A DNA stretch of 64,000 nt from Phymatolithon calcareum (GCA_977006965.1 OZ345352.1:496001-560000), one strand, 5' to 3'; shown: positions 23,638 through 34,900, numbered from the stretch's first letter. Numbers and translations: made by a program. The notes: a model not told the origin generated them from the letters alone.

Positions 23638-24122
23638 TGTGAGGGATCGCTTCGAAGCGTCCGGTCATGAACGGGAAGTGTCGGTCGCCAAAACGTCCAA
23701 TACTTAAAATTTGCACTTTCTGTTATGGCTCGTATATCATGGTACGTATGTATAGACGGACCACGGCAGATCGTGCATGGACGTGCTGAATCCTCTTTGT
23801 GGTAATATGGGGTACAATCCCGATTGTTCGACGCTGATTTTCTCCCGCACGACTGGTTGATTGCAGTCGAAAAAAGGAATTCATTGCTGTCAGAAGATAG
23901 CCATGGGTGCATGCCGTCAGACGACAACTTTCATGTCCATAGATCTCGGCGTTCGCTCACGTACACATCGAACAGCATGCGGAACTAATTCCACTCTAGA
24001 ACACATACGACGAATGCACAGTTGTGCACTCCCTAGAGGTCTTCTGGCAGTTTTACCGAGATTGCATAGTCAGTGACAAGAAATACATTCCGTTCCGGTT
24101 GAGATTGTGCTCACGCGATAAC
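23638..24122. promoter_or_regulatory. Divergent intergenic region
   Basis: About 485 bases separate the start codons of the minus-strand 447-aa ORF and the plus-strand transposase. No ORF of note lies within it. I infer a bidirectional promoter from the arrangement; no motif was identified. Confidence 0.35.
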
Positions 24123-27100
24123 ATGCCTAATACGACTGTGAAGCAAAAACGACGGCGCCGCAGTCGCTATCGATTTAGCGATATTCCTGACCTCACTCAA
24201 AGTCTTTCGAGGCGGAGAGATAGTGAAGACGCTCTCAATACGAGCGATCGGCCAATGTTGCAAAGAGAGCACTCCAATGATCGCACATTATCCATACCGC
24301 GCGATGAACTGCACCAGGCAGCAAGGGATTCCAGTCCTTCTACGTTACGCAATACGACACTGAACTCTTCCAAGGATGCGTCTACTTTCGCAGAAATCGT
24401 ACGTAACGTAGCGTCGATCAATGCTGCAAGCGCGGTCTTCAATTCATCATGTAATGAAGTACGGCCCACGGCGCAAGATGATATACCTCTAGCGCCACAA
24501 GATTCGATATTGGAAAGCCCCGAGCCTAGTCCAGATCAATTTTCTAGGCAGACAGGACAAGATGCTTTGCCGATGCCGACTGGCACACGTCGTTCAGGCT
24601 CTTCGAACGAGGAGGAGGTACTGGGTCTAGCCGTCTTTCGCGAAGCGGTGATGGCCTCTCCTGCATCTCCCATCGAAGATTATTCTGAAAATTTTATTGA
24701 CGGTGATATACTCAGCGGGGACGATACGGAAGAGGAAGCACACGTTCTTTCGACCAGAAGCCCAGTCCATATCCGCCTATCTAACTGGAGAGTAATATGG
24801 GGTCTTTTGCGAACAAATGGCAGCCAAAAGCTCACGAAGGAAAGCTACCAGTCTGTTCGAAATCTTGTCCGTGCAGTTTCCCGGTTGGAATCTTCGTCGT
24901 GGAGAGACCAGTCAATTGAATTCGGCCGATCAAATGAGGTTCAATTAAGCCTTCTTCCACATTTCAGTACCCTGCACAAGAACTACCGTCCGATTGTCAT
25001 GAAAGAGTTGGCGCCCAGAAGTTTGGACCGACTTGTCGATGTAGACATATCAAAGGCGGGAGCACGTGCGAAGCGGCTCACGGAGAATGAAACACCCCAG
25101 TCTCTAGTACGCATAATACTTCCAAGCGAATACGCAAGAGCTGACATTGGCACGCCACCAGTGTGGGAGGAGTTAAAGTCGACAACACTGGCCGCGCACG
25201 GACAATCGGACTCAGTGCCATCCATCTCCACGGCAGAGTGCGTTGATTTATGGCCCATTATCGCCGCGCGGGAATGGTTCTATGGCCCACAATCATCTCT
25301 GCATCTCGATTGCGAGGGAGCCTCTAGTGGTCACACATCATTTGCCGAGACAGGCGATATAGTCACAACCACTCTCGTAAATCCTCCTTCTGAGATTTTG
25401 GAGCACTTTCAGCGATCCTTCCTACGTATGAATGGGCAATCCCAGTTTGAGAATATTCAAGGATCTGTGGTACATTCCTGGACAGTGCACCACTGCTCCA
25501 GAAGAAGCGACCCGAATTTCAGCGACAAGGCACTGCTTTCACTTTCAAAGCGCGACCAAAACATCGCAGAAATATTTAATTTTGTTTCTTATACCTCTCC
25601 CTCTGACTGTGGCAGCGTCACCATCCCTGAGCTTCCTGTGCCGGCAGAGGACGTCAGCACGGACGGCGATGGTTTCCGTTCAATTAACTCTACCAGAAAT
25701 CCAACAGTGCTACCAGATGTGGCGGAGGCTATGAAAAGGAGGAGGGCAGCTCTCAAGCTTCAAAAAAATCAAATGGAAGCTGCGTGGAGAGACTGGGTGA
25801 AACCAGCTCTCAAACCGGGTGATTTTGTCACAATGATTCGCCCATGTGCACCTCAAAGCACATCTGGGTCCACTTTGCTCACAGATGTTGACCGGTTTTC
25901 CCGCCTTCTACTCGTTAGCCGATTCTGGGTAGAAAATGAGGAGAGAACATTCCACATGTTGTGGATTTCCGGCTCCACCCAATTGGACATTGACGTTTCT
26001 CACATGTCAAGTGATGAGGCTCTGATCAGGTCCTATTGTACTGCTCTGTCGGATATTGAACCGTCGTCGGTTCTTCTCGACATTCGACAAATAGCCCTTC
26101 TGCGGGCTCAGGATGGTCAGCGCGGCACTGCAAAGTTCACTCCTGTAAGTAGCATTGGAATTTTGTCCTCTGGGGAAGATTACTTTGTCTACCGATTTGC
26201 ATTGTATTGGGACGGATTTGAAGTTCAGACAGGAAAGTCTGCTACGGGGGAGGGCTTTTATTTGATATGCCTGAACCTTCCCCTAGCGTCCAGGTCTTCC
26301 CCCAGTGCTGTCCGAATTCTGAGTCTCACTCCTCCAGGAGTGAAGGCAGATGAGATTCTCAGCGCAATTTTTGACGATGTAATCGCGGGCATGACTACTG
26401 GATTCGCGGACTATGACGCCGATGGGAATAGGCGGCGTATTTTTCTCGACTTAGTTGCATTTCTCGGGGACACACCGGCGCTAAATAGCTTTCTCGATGT
26501 CCTTGGCCACACGGCCTCTGCATGCTGCCATTTATGTAACTTCGTGAGGGGCTCTCCAACGCTCGTTGGCAGCAGATATGCGGCTGGCTCCGGGCATGGA
26601 ATGGTATCGCACTCCATGAGAACTTACTTCCAACACACCGCGGTTCGCGACTGCGGCGCCGGGACTGAAACATGTCGACTCCTTGGCATCAAGCATTTTT
26701 TGTCTCCAACTGCGTGTGTGTTTCTTTCTCTTCGAGACAGAATGCTTAACGCAAGAGGCGCCATCTCTAGAACAAGCGATGGCCATCCAGTAGTGCCCCA
26801 CTTCATCGATCCGTATCGCGCATGTTTCATCGCTCCAGACCACCTTTTGACTGGTCACTTTCGAGATTGCCTCTCTCTTGTTTTGCGCTTACTACCATCT
26901 GACAAGCACCGCAAAGCTTGTGAAATGTTCATGATGGGCTTCTTGGTGGATGCTGGCCTCCCCATACAAAACAGACTTGTCGATCACAGCAAGAAGTCAC
27001 TATTCGCAATGTCGATGTCCGAGTTGTATGCACTATCTATTGTGGCAGATACAGCGTTGGATGCCGCATGTCGCTTCGCCAGAGAGTCAATGGATGCAAT

Positions 27101-28493
27101 CCAGCCACTCAGTGAGAAATGCAAAGAGGCTATCCTCTTGGTAAGGTCCTGTGCCATACTGATATCTGAGCTGTGGCAACACCCACGTTTGCACATAGAC
27201 GGCTACAATTCCGTTCAAAGATTCGAGCATTCGAATGGAGCTACCAACATTTTTCGGCTCCAAAAACTTACTAATGACCATCTGGATAAGGTGGCAAGTA
27301 TCTGTCATATGTCGAACATGGATGTGCTTCAACTTAATGACAGTCGCTGTCCAAAGCAGAAAAAGCTCGAACTCTCCAGGCTTCTCCGTGACACTATGAC
27401 CTCTGTCAAAACTGTGGACAAGCCCAATGTCCACAGACTTCGTGAAATGGCTCATACGACCTTGTCCCTGGTTGGGCACATCGGTCGAGTAGGAGAGCTA
27501 GTGCTGGAGAAAACACACCAGAGTCTGAAGCGAGCAATCAAATTGTCGAACAATAAGGATATTCATTTGCATGCTATGTCCGGCGCGGCGTTTAATGACT
27601 GGCAAGGTCGCCTGTCTATGCTTGTTAAGACCGCAATAGATGGAAATGACAGGTCTATTTTTGGATGCTTTCGTCTACTCGCTGGTAGAAAAGCAGTTGA
27701 AACTCTGAAAGGGATTCTAACTCCCGTTTTATCTGATGATGTACTTCGGGCGCTGGGACCAGACCAATGCCTTGTTGTCGAGCTTCAGGCACAGGGGAAG
27801 CGAGTGTTAGCTCCGAGAGCTCCTTCCACATCGGATGGTCTCATTTGGTCCATCAAAAGTCCCCTGCGCGTGGCTGACGATACAGGCTCATTACTATCGT
27901 CAGAACAGAGGCGAACAATGCACTTCTTACAAAACGCACACGCTGGCGACCTGAGAAGATTCGAAATTCACATTGGTGCAGCCGCTTCATCTGTTCATTC
28001 GGAGAAGGTGCATTCGGTTTCCTTGCGGAATGGTGATGTTATGGAAGTTTTGCTTTATCACCCTGACTGCGCGGCGCTCCATTTTCCGTTTCTCGTGCAA
28101 CCCAACTGTATAAGCACAGTTCCCGACTGGAGCTCTCGTACCGGCCCTTCAATTTGGCTCATCCAGAACTTTGTATCTCTAAAACCTTCAGTTGGTTCTA
28201 CTCTTTTTTACGCAGCGGTGTTGCCATGTGTACCAGTTCGAAGGGATAGAGTCACGATGGAATTGAACCCGAGGTTTCCTGAGTACAGAGCTTGCACTGA
28301 TGCTAACCTCTCCTTCGCTATGCTGGAAGATGGTATCCGCCGCGTTGGCGTTCTGCATAACTGCTACAATAATGCATGTCGTCCCACTCCTGGCGGAATA
28401 CATCTATCCCACACTCCGGAACTCGATCCAGGAGAGGGCGGTCATTTTTGCGCATTGACAAGAACTCATGGCTACCCCCCACGAAAGGGTTAG
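24123..28493 (+). CDS. CMC-type (CACTA/Plavaka-like) DDE transposase
   Basis: The frame is open from 24024, but the ATG at 24123 precedes a basic, nuclear-targeting-like start (KQKRRRRSRYR), giving 1456 residues. The central part matches Transposase_21/Tnp2-type enzymes. ALYWDGFEV carries the first catalytic Asp (D697) and is followed by the usual hydrophobic NLP motif. FLGDTPAL carries the second (D783), and 19 residues later comes the zinc-knuckle-like C-H-L-C pair (802-805). The distal catalytic Glu cannot be assigned with certainty. A later block (ELVLEKTHQSLKRA, about 1126-1139) resembles the conserved C-terminal helix region of these enzymes. The N-terminal ~200 residues are Ser-rich and likely disordered. 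The frame has no stops, so the element may be recent or still active. Terminal inverted repeats were not found. Confidence 0.75.
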   Translation: MPNTTVKQKRRRRSRYRFSDIPDLTQSLSRRRDSEDALNTSDRPMLQREHSNDRTLSIPRDELHQAARDSSPSTLRNTTLNSSKDASTFAEIVRNVASINAASAVFNSSCNEVRPTAQDDIPLAPQDSILESPEPSPDQFSRQTGQDALPMPTGTRRSGSSNEEEVLGLAVFREAVMASPASPIEDYSENFIDGDILSGDDTEEEAHVLSTRSPVHIRLSNWRVIWGLLRTNGSQKLTKESYQSVRNLVRAVSRLESSSWRDQSIEFGRSNEVQLSLLPHFSTLHKNYRPIVMKELAPRSLDRLVDVDISKAGARAKRLTENETPQSLVRIILPSEYARADIGTPPVWEELKSTTLAAHGQSDSVPSISTAECVDLWPIIAAREWFYGPQSSLHLDCEGASSGHTSFAETGDIVTTTLVNPPSEILEHFQRSFLRMNGQSQFENIQGSVVHSWTVHHCSRRSDPNFSDKALLSLSKRDQNIAEIFNFVSYTSPSDCGSVTIPELPVPAEDVSTDGDGFRSINSTRNPTVLPDVAEAMKRRRAALKLQKNQMEAAWRDWVKPALKPGDFVTMIRPCAPQSTSGSTLLTDVDRFSRLLLVSRFWVENEERTFHMLWISGSTQLDIDVSHMSSDEALIRSYCTALSDIEPSSVLLDIRQIALLRAQDGQRGTAKFTPVSSIGILSSGEDYFVYRFALYWDGFEVQTGKSATGEGFYLICLNLPLASRSSPSAVRILSLTPPGVKADEILSAIFDDVIAGMTTGFADYDADGNRRRIFLDLVAFLGDTPALNSFLDVLGHTASACCHLCNFVRGSPTLVGSRYAAGSGHGMVSHSMRTYFQHTAVRDCGAGTETCRLLGIKHFLSPTACVFLSLRDRMLNARGAISRTSDGHPVVPHFIDPYRACFIAPDHLLTGHFRDCLSLVLRLLPSDKHRKACEMFMMGFLVDAGLPIQNRLVDHSKKSLFAMSMSELYALSIVADTALDAACRFARESMDAIQPLSEKCKEAILLVRSCAILISELWQHPRLHIDGYNSVQRFEHSNGATNIFRLQKLTNDHLDKVASICHMSNMDVLQLNDSRCPKQKKLELSRLLRDTMTSVKTVDKPNVHRLREMAHTTLSLVGHIGRVGELVLEKTHQSLKRAIKLSNNKDIHLHAMSGAAFNDWQGRLSMLVKTAIDGNDRSIFGCFRLLAGRKAVETLKGILTPVLSDDVLRALGPDQCLVVELQAQGKRVLAPRAPSTSDGLIWSIKSPLRVADDTGSLLSSEQRRTMHFLQNAHAGDLRRFEIHIGAAASSVHSEKVHSVSLRNGDVMEVLLYHPDCAALHFPFLVQPNCISTVPDWSSRTGPSIWLIQNFVSLKPSVGSTLFYAAVLPCVPVRRDRVTMELNPRFPEYRACTDANLSFAMLEDGIRRVGVLHNCYNNACRPTPGGIHLSHTPELDPGEGGHFCALTRTHGYPPRKG

Positions 28494-28960
28494 CCTTCTT
28501 TTCCCACAAGGCATGTATACATGAGGCGAAACATAGAAACTTAAAAAAGGAAGACTGCGCTCTGGGTAATATACATACATACTAAGATCGCCTCCACTTT
28601 CTCCATTACTGTAGAGACGGAAGGCATGGTATTCCTCTTTCCATTCGGCTTAGAAGACCCTCTTGCACCCATCTTTACAGCTCCACATCTCTCTCTTCTT
28701 CTATCCGCGGGTAAACATTGGTGAGGCATCAGCCTTCAGATGCCTAATACATCCTTAACTCGTTGGTCAGTAGCCTGTTGGCTGACGGAAAAGCTCGAGC
28801 TGAACAAGGCAATCACACGTCGATCACGAAGCTGCACACTGCACATTATACACCGCTCCCCGGCCCTGTAGTCACGAACATGCTCAAAATTGTTCGAAAC
28901 AGGCTTGCCTACCGAACTTCTCTCTCATAGCAGTGCCCGTCGATTCATTGACATTACTAA
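28494..28960. other. Gap between transposase and its decayed copy
   Basis: The first ~75 bases are the transposase 3' flank; a GACTGCGC word near 28555 recurs after the decayed copy at about 29439. Nothing else is recognised. Confidence 0.4.
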
Positions 28961-28969
28961 TCGTCGAGT

Positions 28970-29455
28970 ATGTCGACCATAATGTATTCTGTGCATTCTC
29001 GCATTTTACGCCCAAGCATTATGCGCAAAGAGAACATGCACAGGTTTTATCTCAAGGCTACAATCTGTCAGTTTTTTTCGTCGCCATGAAGTTTTATGCA
29101 TCGCTTCCCAGTAACAATCCCCTCTTCTCTTCGAGATCCTCGGTACGCACACCAGAAAAGGGAGTACAATACAAATTCTGCAGCATGCATATTAGAGCGA
29201 ATATGTTGTTTCTGGTCTTTAAGGCAACATAGGGCGTGTCGGCGTTCTACATAATTGATGCAAAAACACTTGTCATCCTATTGCGCGCTCCATATCTCTT
29301 TCGCAATCCCCGAGCACTGATCCCGGAGAAGGGGGCCACTTTCTGGCATTGGCAACGAAACTTGGACACCCGGCCAAAAAAGGGTAGATGTCCCCAAAAG
29401 GTCAGCACTCTGAGCTCACAAAACGTATAAAGAGAGGGACTGCGCGCTACTTAAT
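28970..29455 (+). pseudogene. Decayed copy of transposase 3' end
   Basis: The plus-strand sequence from about 29238 to 29409 translates to a close match of the last ~50 residues of the upstream transposase. Shared words are RVGVLHN at the start, PGEGGHF near the end, and a Lys-Gly just before the stop. An internal TGA follows the HN, and further upstream the frame shifts (around 29200-29235). The similarity fades toward 28970, where only scattered residues match. The 3' flanks of the two copies also share a GACTGCGC word. This is therefore a second, inactivated insertion or tandem duplicate of the same element family, lying head-to-tail with the intact one. Confidence 0.7.
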
Positions 29456-30311
29456 GTTCCCTTGACGGTTCATAGACTGCGCAGCAGCACATATTCGCTC
29501 GTTTATAGATGGCACGTCAGCTTCCAGCCCAATCGAAGATCCGTTCTCAACTCTCCACTGCCTACTGCCACCTACAAGAGCAATTACAGACAAGTATGGA
29601 CCCTTCGTGATTTCCCTACAGCTCCCTCGTGATAGGGTCCGTGTCCTAAGTCCTATTAAAAATGCTACTCGCGTGAACTATACTGTATCCCGTGTACTAT
29701 TGCATCTGTCGCCAAGCCTTCCTCGATTGCTGCACAGGCGGGAGTCGTTTTCTAGAGCTGAAAGCTGACCACTTTACAATTCATGAACATTAATTTTTGT
29801 CCATACATTCCCCTCACTTACAGCTCTTACTTCCTCGCAATAGAAAACATTCGGAATGCACCGCGCCCCTGCCAATTTTCCACTACATAAATATGGCGAG
29901 GGCGCATATTATGGATAGGGAGGCCGCACGCAGAGGGCCAACGGATATGTCGACCTTATCCAACTATGAGCTCGAGCGATATCCAATCCCTGAATATCAA
30001 TATAGAGCTGCGCTGTTTTCTGGCCCGGGCCAAAGCTGAGCATCCGGCGCATCTGGCCTCAGGCAGTAATGAATTTAGTCTCGAGTGACTTCGTGTCATC
30101 TCATATTCAGAGAGTATTATTCGCAGTCGTCCGGGGGACATTTTAAATCCTTGAAACGATGAGTTGAGCCACATGAGACTGTAGTAGGGATCCACTGTTA
30201 GTATGACACATGTTCCTGCAAGGTCTTGTTCACATTGATCACCCTGGTACTGGAGCTACTTGCTGTCCGTCAACGGCAACACCCTCATCTGCCCTGCAAA
30301 AACATTCGCCA
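29456..30311. other. Intergenic, short frames only
   Basis: AT-rich sequence after the decayed transposase copy. Only short frames are present; the one at 29893-30039 is mentioned under the neighbouring hypothetical gene. Confidence 0.3.
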
Positions 30312-30715
30312 TGGCAAATGAACGACCTGGATACTCCCTCCTCTACGCGACGGAGTTTCGTGCCCCAAACTTCCACTTCCGTACAGAGCTGTGGATTCGT
30401 GACTCATCAGCCCCACAAGCACATACTGCAAGTGATGGTACATCACCGCAGCCTAGTCCACAACCACAAGTACAGAGCCCGTCGTCGCACGAAGAATCGC
30501 CAAAAAATCCTCCCCTTCCCGCTGGGCAGACGAGCCCCACAAGGAAGAGGCGACGCCAATCTTCCCAGAGCTCCGAATCGTCTCAGAGCTCTGGAGACCC
30601 CCCTCGCAATGCGCCTGATCTTGAGAATCTCGTGTGCGACCCGAGTGCGCAGAGACAGTCGTGGGATCACGATTGTGAACGCACGAACTGTGCGCTAAGG
30701 CCCGACCAAGAGTGA
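30312..30715 (+). CDS. Hypothetical Ser/Gln-rich basic protein
   Basis: An ATG at 30312 opens a frame of about 134 residues. The first ~35 residues are protein-like (ERPGYSLLYATEFRAPNF), the middle is Pro/Ser/Gln-rich, and a TRKRRR patch followed by SSQSSESSQSSG repeats suggests a disordered nuclear segment. The frame is also open upstream to 30263. No family is recognised. A short frame at 29893-30039 (MARAHIMDREAARRG) could be an upstream exon, but no splice pair is convincing. It may be a fragment of a mobile-element gene, given its surroundings. Confidence 0.3.
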
Positions 30716-32105
30716 CAACCGGTCACGCTCGCACGTTCCGCGCGATTGACAGGAGAAGGTGCAACCAAGGATTTCTATGCATCGCCCCGAGAGTTTTCTC
30801 CCGCAGAATATTTCATCGAGATCCCAATAAATCAGTTTCGATAGATCAGATGTCATAATCTATCGTCCCAATACAACATACGTCATCCTTATCCCACTGT
30901 GGCACAATGATGTCAACAATATGCTGCCAAGCAGCGCTTAAATCACCTGGACTGCTTGGTAGACGACGACAAAGCGGAACCTTGTACGGTATAAGTAGGA
31001 AGTTAATCAGGACAGCGAGGTATTACTTCGACTATTACCAGACATCGGAACGAAATACCCCTTGGCTTCTTGCTAGTGGGAGGAGGAGGCCCCAATACCA
31101 CGCCATCGCATCCCGAGTCCCTGCAATTGATTCCCTAGCACCGCACTGGGTCTGCGCACCATAGGCCTTACAACCGTTGTTTTTGGGTGGTGCTTAGGCC
31201 GTTTCTACGGGGACACTCCGCTTCCCCCCCCCCCGAACCGACTATGCGGCTATACGATACAAAAGTGATCACGAAGATGAGACCACTCCGGAGTCTTTTA
31301 ATCACTGGAAACTGGACGGGAAATCACAGTAGTGAGTTAATGACCTTTATTCATGTATGTGTATGTAAGTTGCTTTGCTCCCAAATGGGGCTTGCAAGGC
31401 AGTGCTTTATTCTGAGTTATCTTCTACTTAGATTACGGCAGGTTGTTATTTCTGCTAGGTAATTAGGAAAGCACTCCTTCTCTGCCTGTCGCTCGATATG
31501 ATTCCACTCGGAGACCTTTATTCAAACCAAGCCGTCAAACCTAACCGTCCACTGGCGGCCTCCGTTGAGGTGGCGACGAGGAGCATGACACAGAGTTACA
31601 CCCAATACAATACTATTCAGCAGCAGTCTATCAAATAAGATGGCTCGAATGAGATCGAAGAGGACCAGATATGCGCAGGTAAAACCAGGGGAGTTTCCAG
31701 TGTGAATCCCCGGTTGGGGACAAGTGCAATTCCAGCTCGATACGCTTCGCACATCAAAAGGTTTTTCCTACTGGGGAGAATCCTTTTGCACCGGTTGTGC
31801 GCAGGCCCATCCTCGGTCACGGATGGTGTAGCTTTGCCCTCTGGCGAGGGACCTAACGGGGGTAATACGGTGGCATCGTCAGGGGTCGGATAAAATGGAT
31901 TGAGATTGCAATGAATGGCAATCCTCAGCAGAAATCGAGGACTCGGTCATTCTGCAGCATTGCAGTTCTCATTGCGCCATCTTTGGTGATTTCAATCCCT
32001 ATTGATGACGTGGCTGCACTAATTTAGGGACCCTAACTACGTACAAGTCGTGCGTCAGGTCAAGCGGTAGAATAAGATGCTGGCCGAAACTGATGTTGTA
32101 CCGAA
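30716..32105. other. Gene-poor interval before hAT remnant
   Basis: No recognisable gene. A homopolymer of ten C lies near 31222-31233. The last few hundred bases may belong to the 5' part of the hAT element, but no protein match is visible in them. Confidence 0.35.
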
Positions 32106-32717
32106 ATGCTTGCAAATTCGAGGTCACACCTTGTCGTCGCGCCAAGATTTGTATGTCCAACAGTTGCCTCTGTGAAAAGCAACAGGCGCTCTGTCTTTTT
32201 CCAGTGCAAACTCGGCACGCACTACATAGCACCGAGTGCAGCGGCGATGATGCTTGATCCTCTGTTCGAGTCAGGCGTGTTGAAGATTCAACGAAGTCGC
32301 TCTAATGATCTTTCCGTCAAAGAAAAGGACACAGTATCAACTCTGAAAACTAAGTCTATTATCGAAATTGTTCCTCGTACGGAAGAAGACATGTCGAGGG
32401 AGACGCCGTCAATGGTACAACGTCTTGATAAGCGCCGTAAAACGGGAGGACTGGAGGAAGACCATGGCAACTGTGATTTGGCCATGGGTTCGGTCGCAGA
32501 GGAAGAGCGCATCTGGAGTATTGTGAAATCCGTGCTAACCCAAAACAGACGGAGGATGACTCCTCAACTGTTCGAAAAGCTCGTGTTCTTGAAAGTTAAC
32601 AACTGCTTTTGGGACGCGGAGCTGGTATGCAAAGCTATCACCGGGAATCGTTCGGAAAATGCGAAAGCGCGCATAAGAGACCATGTAATAAACATAGAGA
32701 TGTCGTATAGTGTCTAA
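32106..32717 (+). pseudogene. hAT-family transposase, C-terminal remnant
   Basis: The 203-residue frame contains two landmarks of hAT transposases in the right order. Near residue 46 is the hydrophobic LDPLFE block, which normally lies near the end of the catalytic core. At residues ~130-178 is the dimerisation segment: acidic EEER, then IWSIVKSVLTQNRRRMTPQ, then LVFLKVNNCFWD. The catalytic core that should precede the first block is absent, and the segment between the two blocks is shortened and Lys/Glu-rich. The first ~45 residues do not match the family. I read it as a 5'-truncated or internally decayed copy with a surviving open frame. A domesticated protein is possible but less likely. 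Confidence 0.65.
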
Positions 32718-34762
32718 TGGGAGTGATTTGAAGCTGGGCAATGTAGTGCCGTGTAGGTGTGACTGTTTCTGTTGTTCTGTTTTATGCTTTAGATGACCTT
32801 TAAACGATATTCATCGCCTGAGATCATTGCAATTAGGATTTCTTTTACTTCCAATATTGGAATTCGCATTGCATCGCCGTCTGAGACGGCCTCCACATTG
32901 GGCATTGCATCTTTTTCTCCAATCGCCTGCAACAGAATTGTTCAAATCCCTGGGCATTGCATGCAATCAGTGCGAGACCTTCGTCGAGTCCGGCCAGAGC
33001 CAGCCCCATTTGTGCCAGTAGACACTCCTATGAGCCCGCATCCTGGTTCGCGAGAAGGTCAGAGCGTGGAGCGAGCACGTCCGCCACGGCGTCAAAGTCT
33101 TACCACAATGCGTCCAACACTAGTCTTCGTTTTTCTTTGACATAACACTTCTCTTCCATGATTAGACTGAAAACGGATGCAGCAACATCACCATGCGATC
33201 GTTGGGACAATGGCCTGCCACATGCTTTCTGGCACAGCTCCCGGGTCTGGGTATGCGCCCAGGGCCTTAGGAAGACTTACAGGTGAAAACGCATTACCGC
33301 TGCGTCATCGCGTTCGGTCACTTTCGGTTTTCACATCTTGGCAAGGGCAAACGGAAGCTGGTACGAGAAATGGCGATCTAAACTGCAGGCGAGAGTAATC
33401 CTGCTATGTGCGAGCAGTGTTGTTACCAAAATTTGATTGTAATAGCAATTATGTGCAATCTTGGCTCGATGGGAGCTGATCCATGACTCACAATCACGAT
33501 TGCAATTGTTTGAGCAGTAAGTGGTTATATCGATTGGTAGAGGAAGTGTATTTTGATTTAGCGTCTCCCTCAGGAGAGCGATTTTCGAACTAGGAAAGTT
33601 GAGTCAGACTGTAGCTGCTGAAATTGCTCTTAATTGGAAAGGCTCCCTTACTTCCAATTGAATTGGATAATGGTCATCGCTAGCAATTTAATTTCTTAAA
33701 TGCCAAATTTAATGCAATTTTGTGCAATCAAATTGGTACGACTCCTGTGTGGAAGTATTAAAAAACCTAAGCGACGCTGCCAAATACAAATACAGCAGCA
33801 CTGTAAGAAGATGACAAAGCCGAGAATCGGCTTGAGGACGAACGTACATATGTTCTTTTCAAAGGACTCACGGTGCTCGCTTGAATACCGTTAGAAGAAC
33901 CATACACTCTTCCTAGAGGAAAGTAATTTTTCCCTCGGACCCAGCGGTACACCTCCTGATGATATATCTAGGTGTGGTCAATGCCCCAGCCAGAGTAATC
34001 GGAGAAAGTTCAAGAGGTCTATGCCTCTTTTTAGCCCCACACTCTACATCCAATTTTGTTGGCTTGCAACAAAAAATGATGTCGTGGCGCAGCACCTGCC
34101 GCGAAACCAAGCAGAAAGACGAGTAATTCATAACGCAGTAGCAGATTTAGCTCGGTGCGGTCAATGCCCCAGCCAGAGCAATGTGAGAAATTTGCAAGAG
34201 GTCTATGCATCTTGCAAATCTCACCCTATACATCTATGTTCTATTGTCAGAGCATAAATATATACACCTCCTGCACCCACAGCTGCGGTAATGCATTAAA
34301 ATCTTTTGCTAGAATTTCCGTTGTCAGCACGAAGGCGGTTGACACACATGAAATACTAGGGACATACTGTACGTTGATAAACAGATGATGATCGGAGAAA
34401 TGATTTCAATTTTTAGACCGTGAACCCTAGCTTTAAGCGATATATCATTTTATCTTGTGCCCGTTCGTAATTTAAAACCTGCCCTGTGGAGATTCTCAAG
34501 TGTTTCCATTCTCACTTTTCTTTGTCAGTTCAGTCGTCATGCCGGATTGAATGCAGTATCAGTAACTCCAGACCACACTGCAATAAAATTTACACAGTGT
34601 CAACCATCAATCCAATTTGTCCTTTCCATAAAATCCATGCCCGTCAGTACAGCATTGACTGAAACGCGATTCTTGGAAATGTAAGACGGAGTCAGACTGA
34701 ATAAATGCAACAACAGGACGAGGAAGAACCATGAGCTGGATTCACGCTTCAACTCTCGAGTC
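32718..34762. other. Gene-poor, AT-rich interval with local duplication
   Basis: No gene is recognised. The stretch 33420-33750 is AT-rich with recurring CAATT words. A direct duplication lies at 33970-34030 and 34153-34213 (listed separately). Confidence 0.4.
33970..34215. repeat. Direct repeat, period 183 bp
   Basis: TCAATGCCCCAGCCAGAG begins at 33978 and again at 34161. The similarity continues through GAGAAA, AAGAGGTCTATGC and CCC blocks for about 65 bases. The two copies are 183 bases apart, consistent with an old tandem duplication. Confidence 0.65.
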
Positions 34763-34900
34763 ATGCCCCTTCCGCGCCTTGGTGCTCATATCAATGGCGG
34801 AATCTCCGTCAAGGTTACTCGCCGCCTGGCCCGTCTCGGGGGGACTAAGCGAATTCCCGGCGTCCGGTACGGTCGACTAAGCAAGCCGATGGACACATGA
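34763..34900 (+). pseudogene. Histone H4-like fragment
   Basis: A short frame of 45 codons (ATG 34763, TGA 34898-34900) includes a stretch that follows histone H4 around its second helix. INGGISVKVTRRLARLGGTKRIPG aligns with the H4 segment that has Ile-Arg-Arg-Leu-Ala-Arg followed by Gly-Gly-Val-Lys-Arg-Ile-Ser-Gly. Identity is high only for ~20 residues. Both the N-terminal tail and everything after the RIPG region are missing or unlike H4. The simplest reading is a truncated, diverged H4 pseudogene; a very short expressed peptide cannot be excluded. It ends 66 bases before the RING gene on the same strand. Confidence 0.5.

Noticed and set aside
20000-31400. CACTA-type terminal inverted repeats for the transposon
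   Set aside because: CACTA and TAGTG words occur near both sides but no pair of longer matching inverted ends could be found by eye.
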